Of a stretch of 40,266 bases of DNA, positions 39,776 to 40,266 are shown piece by piece (the first letter of the stretch is position 1; every line of letters starts with the position of its first letter). This stretch comes from an uncultured Bacteroidota bacterium (GTDB lineage Bacteria; Bacteroidota; Bacteroidia; Flavobacteriales; Flavobacteriaceae). Location: NCBI GenBank assembly GCA_902510655.1, contig CABXBY010000007.1, positions 1 through 40,266 of the forward strand. Direction: 5' to 3'. Made by a program: the position numbers and the translations under genes. The notes beneath the pieces were generated by a model. That model did no database searches, was not told the origin of the DNA, and saw only the letters and a program-made list of their open reading frames with translations.

Positions 39776-40266
39776 TTAATATTGAGAAGGAGCACTTTCA
39801 TTGAACTCCTTGAATTTTGAGTAAAATGCAGATCTTGAACTGTATCCAAACATATTAGCTAAATCAGTTACAGAGTTTTGTTCTAGATAACCGGATTCAA
39901 TTAATTGACCTGCTTTTAACATATTAATCTTTATCATATACTTAGAAAAAGTTAGATTATTATGGTACTTAAAAATAAATTCAACAACTTTTTTATTTTC
40001 ATCAATCAATAAAGCTATATTTTCAATTGTAGTAATTATTAACTTATTTTTAATGTAGTTTTTTTCAACTTTATTTATTTTAAATATTATCGATGAAATA
40101 TCTAATTTAATTTCTTTGTAAAGTCTTAAATCTTTTTTGAGAATTTGTTTAGTTTTTGATGAACTCCAATGATTATTTTTACTGTTTTGTTTTTCTCGAG
40201 TTATATTAGCTTTAAAGAAATATTCACCATACAATAATTCAGGTTTCAACAAAATGTAAGAGGGTA
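39776..40266 (-). CDS. AraC-type HTH regulator, 5' part beyond the window
   Basis: The frame is open from the right window edge to TAA at 39776 (163 codons seen), so this is the C-terminal part only. The first in-window TTG (40252) is probably internal. The last 60 residues are the AraC HTH: SKYMIKINMLKAGQLIESG, then SVTDLANMFGYSSRSAFYSK with the second recognition helix, and FKEFNESAPSQY. The upstream in-window part is Lys/Ile-rich and unassigned (KELINKVEKNYIKN-like text). Many flavobacterial regulators of this type have an N-terminal sensory or membrane region, but it is not visible here. It ends at the shared palindromic terminator. Confidence 0.82.
   Translation of the reverse strand, partial: PSYILLKPELLYGEYFFKANITREKQNSKNNHWSSSKTKQILKKDLRLYKEIKLDISSIIFKINKVEKNYIKNKLIITTIENIALLIDENKKVVEFIFKYHNNLTFSKYMIKINMLKAGQLIESGYLEQNSVTDLANMFGYSSRSAFYSKFKEFNESAPSQY

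Noticed and set aside
1-40266. CRISPR arrays, toxin-antitoxin pairs or phage-defence islands
   Set aside because: No regular direct-repeat array, cas gene or known defence domain was seen. The XRE operon lacks a toxin-like partner.

Overview
The window looks like chromosome of a marine-type flavobacterium (Bacteroidota, probably Flavobacteriaceae). The DNA is very AT-rich. Many products carry short lipoprotein signals. The two clearest promoters have the Bacteroidota -7 box TAnnTTTG, one with a full TTTG-N19-TATATTTG layout. The gene set (TonB receptor with carboxypeptidase-like domain, DUF1080, DUF4838, BspA-like repeats, Tat-exported Gfo/Idh proteins) is typical of that group. The lineage is inferred from content, not from a marker gene.

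Layout. 1-9.45 kb, minus strand: a partial ABC-F ATPase, then (in transcription order) M28 peptidase, a DUF4838 glycosidase-like lipoprotein, glpK, glpD, glpF and an NAD(P)-binding protein. The stretch from DUF4838 to the NAD(P)-binding gene is packed with gaps of 9 nt or less, so the glycosidase-like lipoprotein probably feeds glycerol catabolism. 9.49-10.56 kb: a divergent TolB-like lipoprotein. 10.56-17.3 kb, minus strand: CocE-type hydrolase, Tat-type Gfo/Idh oxidoreductase, GMC flavoprotein, its gluconate-dehydrogenase-subunit-3-like partner, a histidine-bearing four-helix membrane protein and YceI. This looks like a periplasmic sugar or alcohol oxidation module with its own membrane electron acceptor. 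17.3-19.1 kb: DoxX plus an SDR/DUF2867 protein. 19.1-23.2 kb, minus strand: alkylglycerol-monooxygenase-like membrane oxygenase, a double DUF1080 protein and a second Tat-type Gfo/Idh protein. Together with the GMC module this suggests 3-keto-glycoside chemistry.

23.25-26.9 kb is the accessory-looking part. tRNA-Arg(TCT) is followed by small membrane proteins, a BspA-like lipoprotein, an NTF2-like lipoprotein, an AhpD-like protein, a DUF1569 gene broken by a one-base insertion, and a three-gene operon (membrane protein, XRE repressor, Gly-rich membrane protein) under a promoter framed by two perfect 17-bp repeats. The last gene has an in-frame TGA. A near copy of the tRNA terminator lies 2.3 kb from the original.

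26.97-29.7 kb holds a divergent Rieske oxygenase and ALDH7-type dehydrogenase. 29.7-33.8 kb is a compact, terminator-bounded operon (DUF3089 hydrolase, TonB receptor, two HMA proteins) that looks like a copper or heavy-metal uptake or handling unit. 33.9-39.5 kb holds mostly housekeeping genes: a lipoprotein, an acyltransferase, a Nudix CoA pyrophosphatase abutting a cyclophilin head to head, an OxyR-like regulator without any cysteine, a small conserved protein, a DUF4442 protein and trxB. The window ends with tRNA-Pro(TGG) and a partial AraC-type regulator. No rRNA, CRISPR array, insertion sequence or phage gene was seen. No gene-free stretch exceeds about 260 bases.
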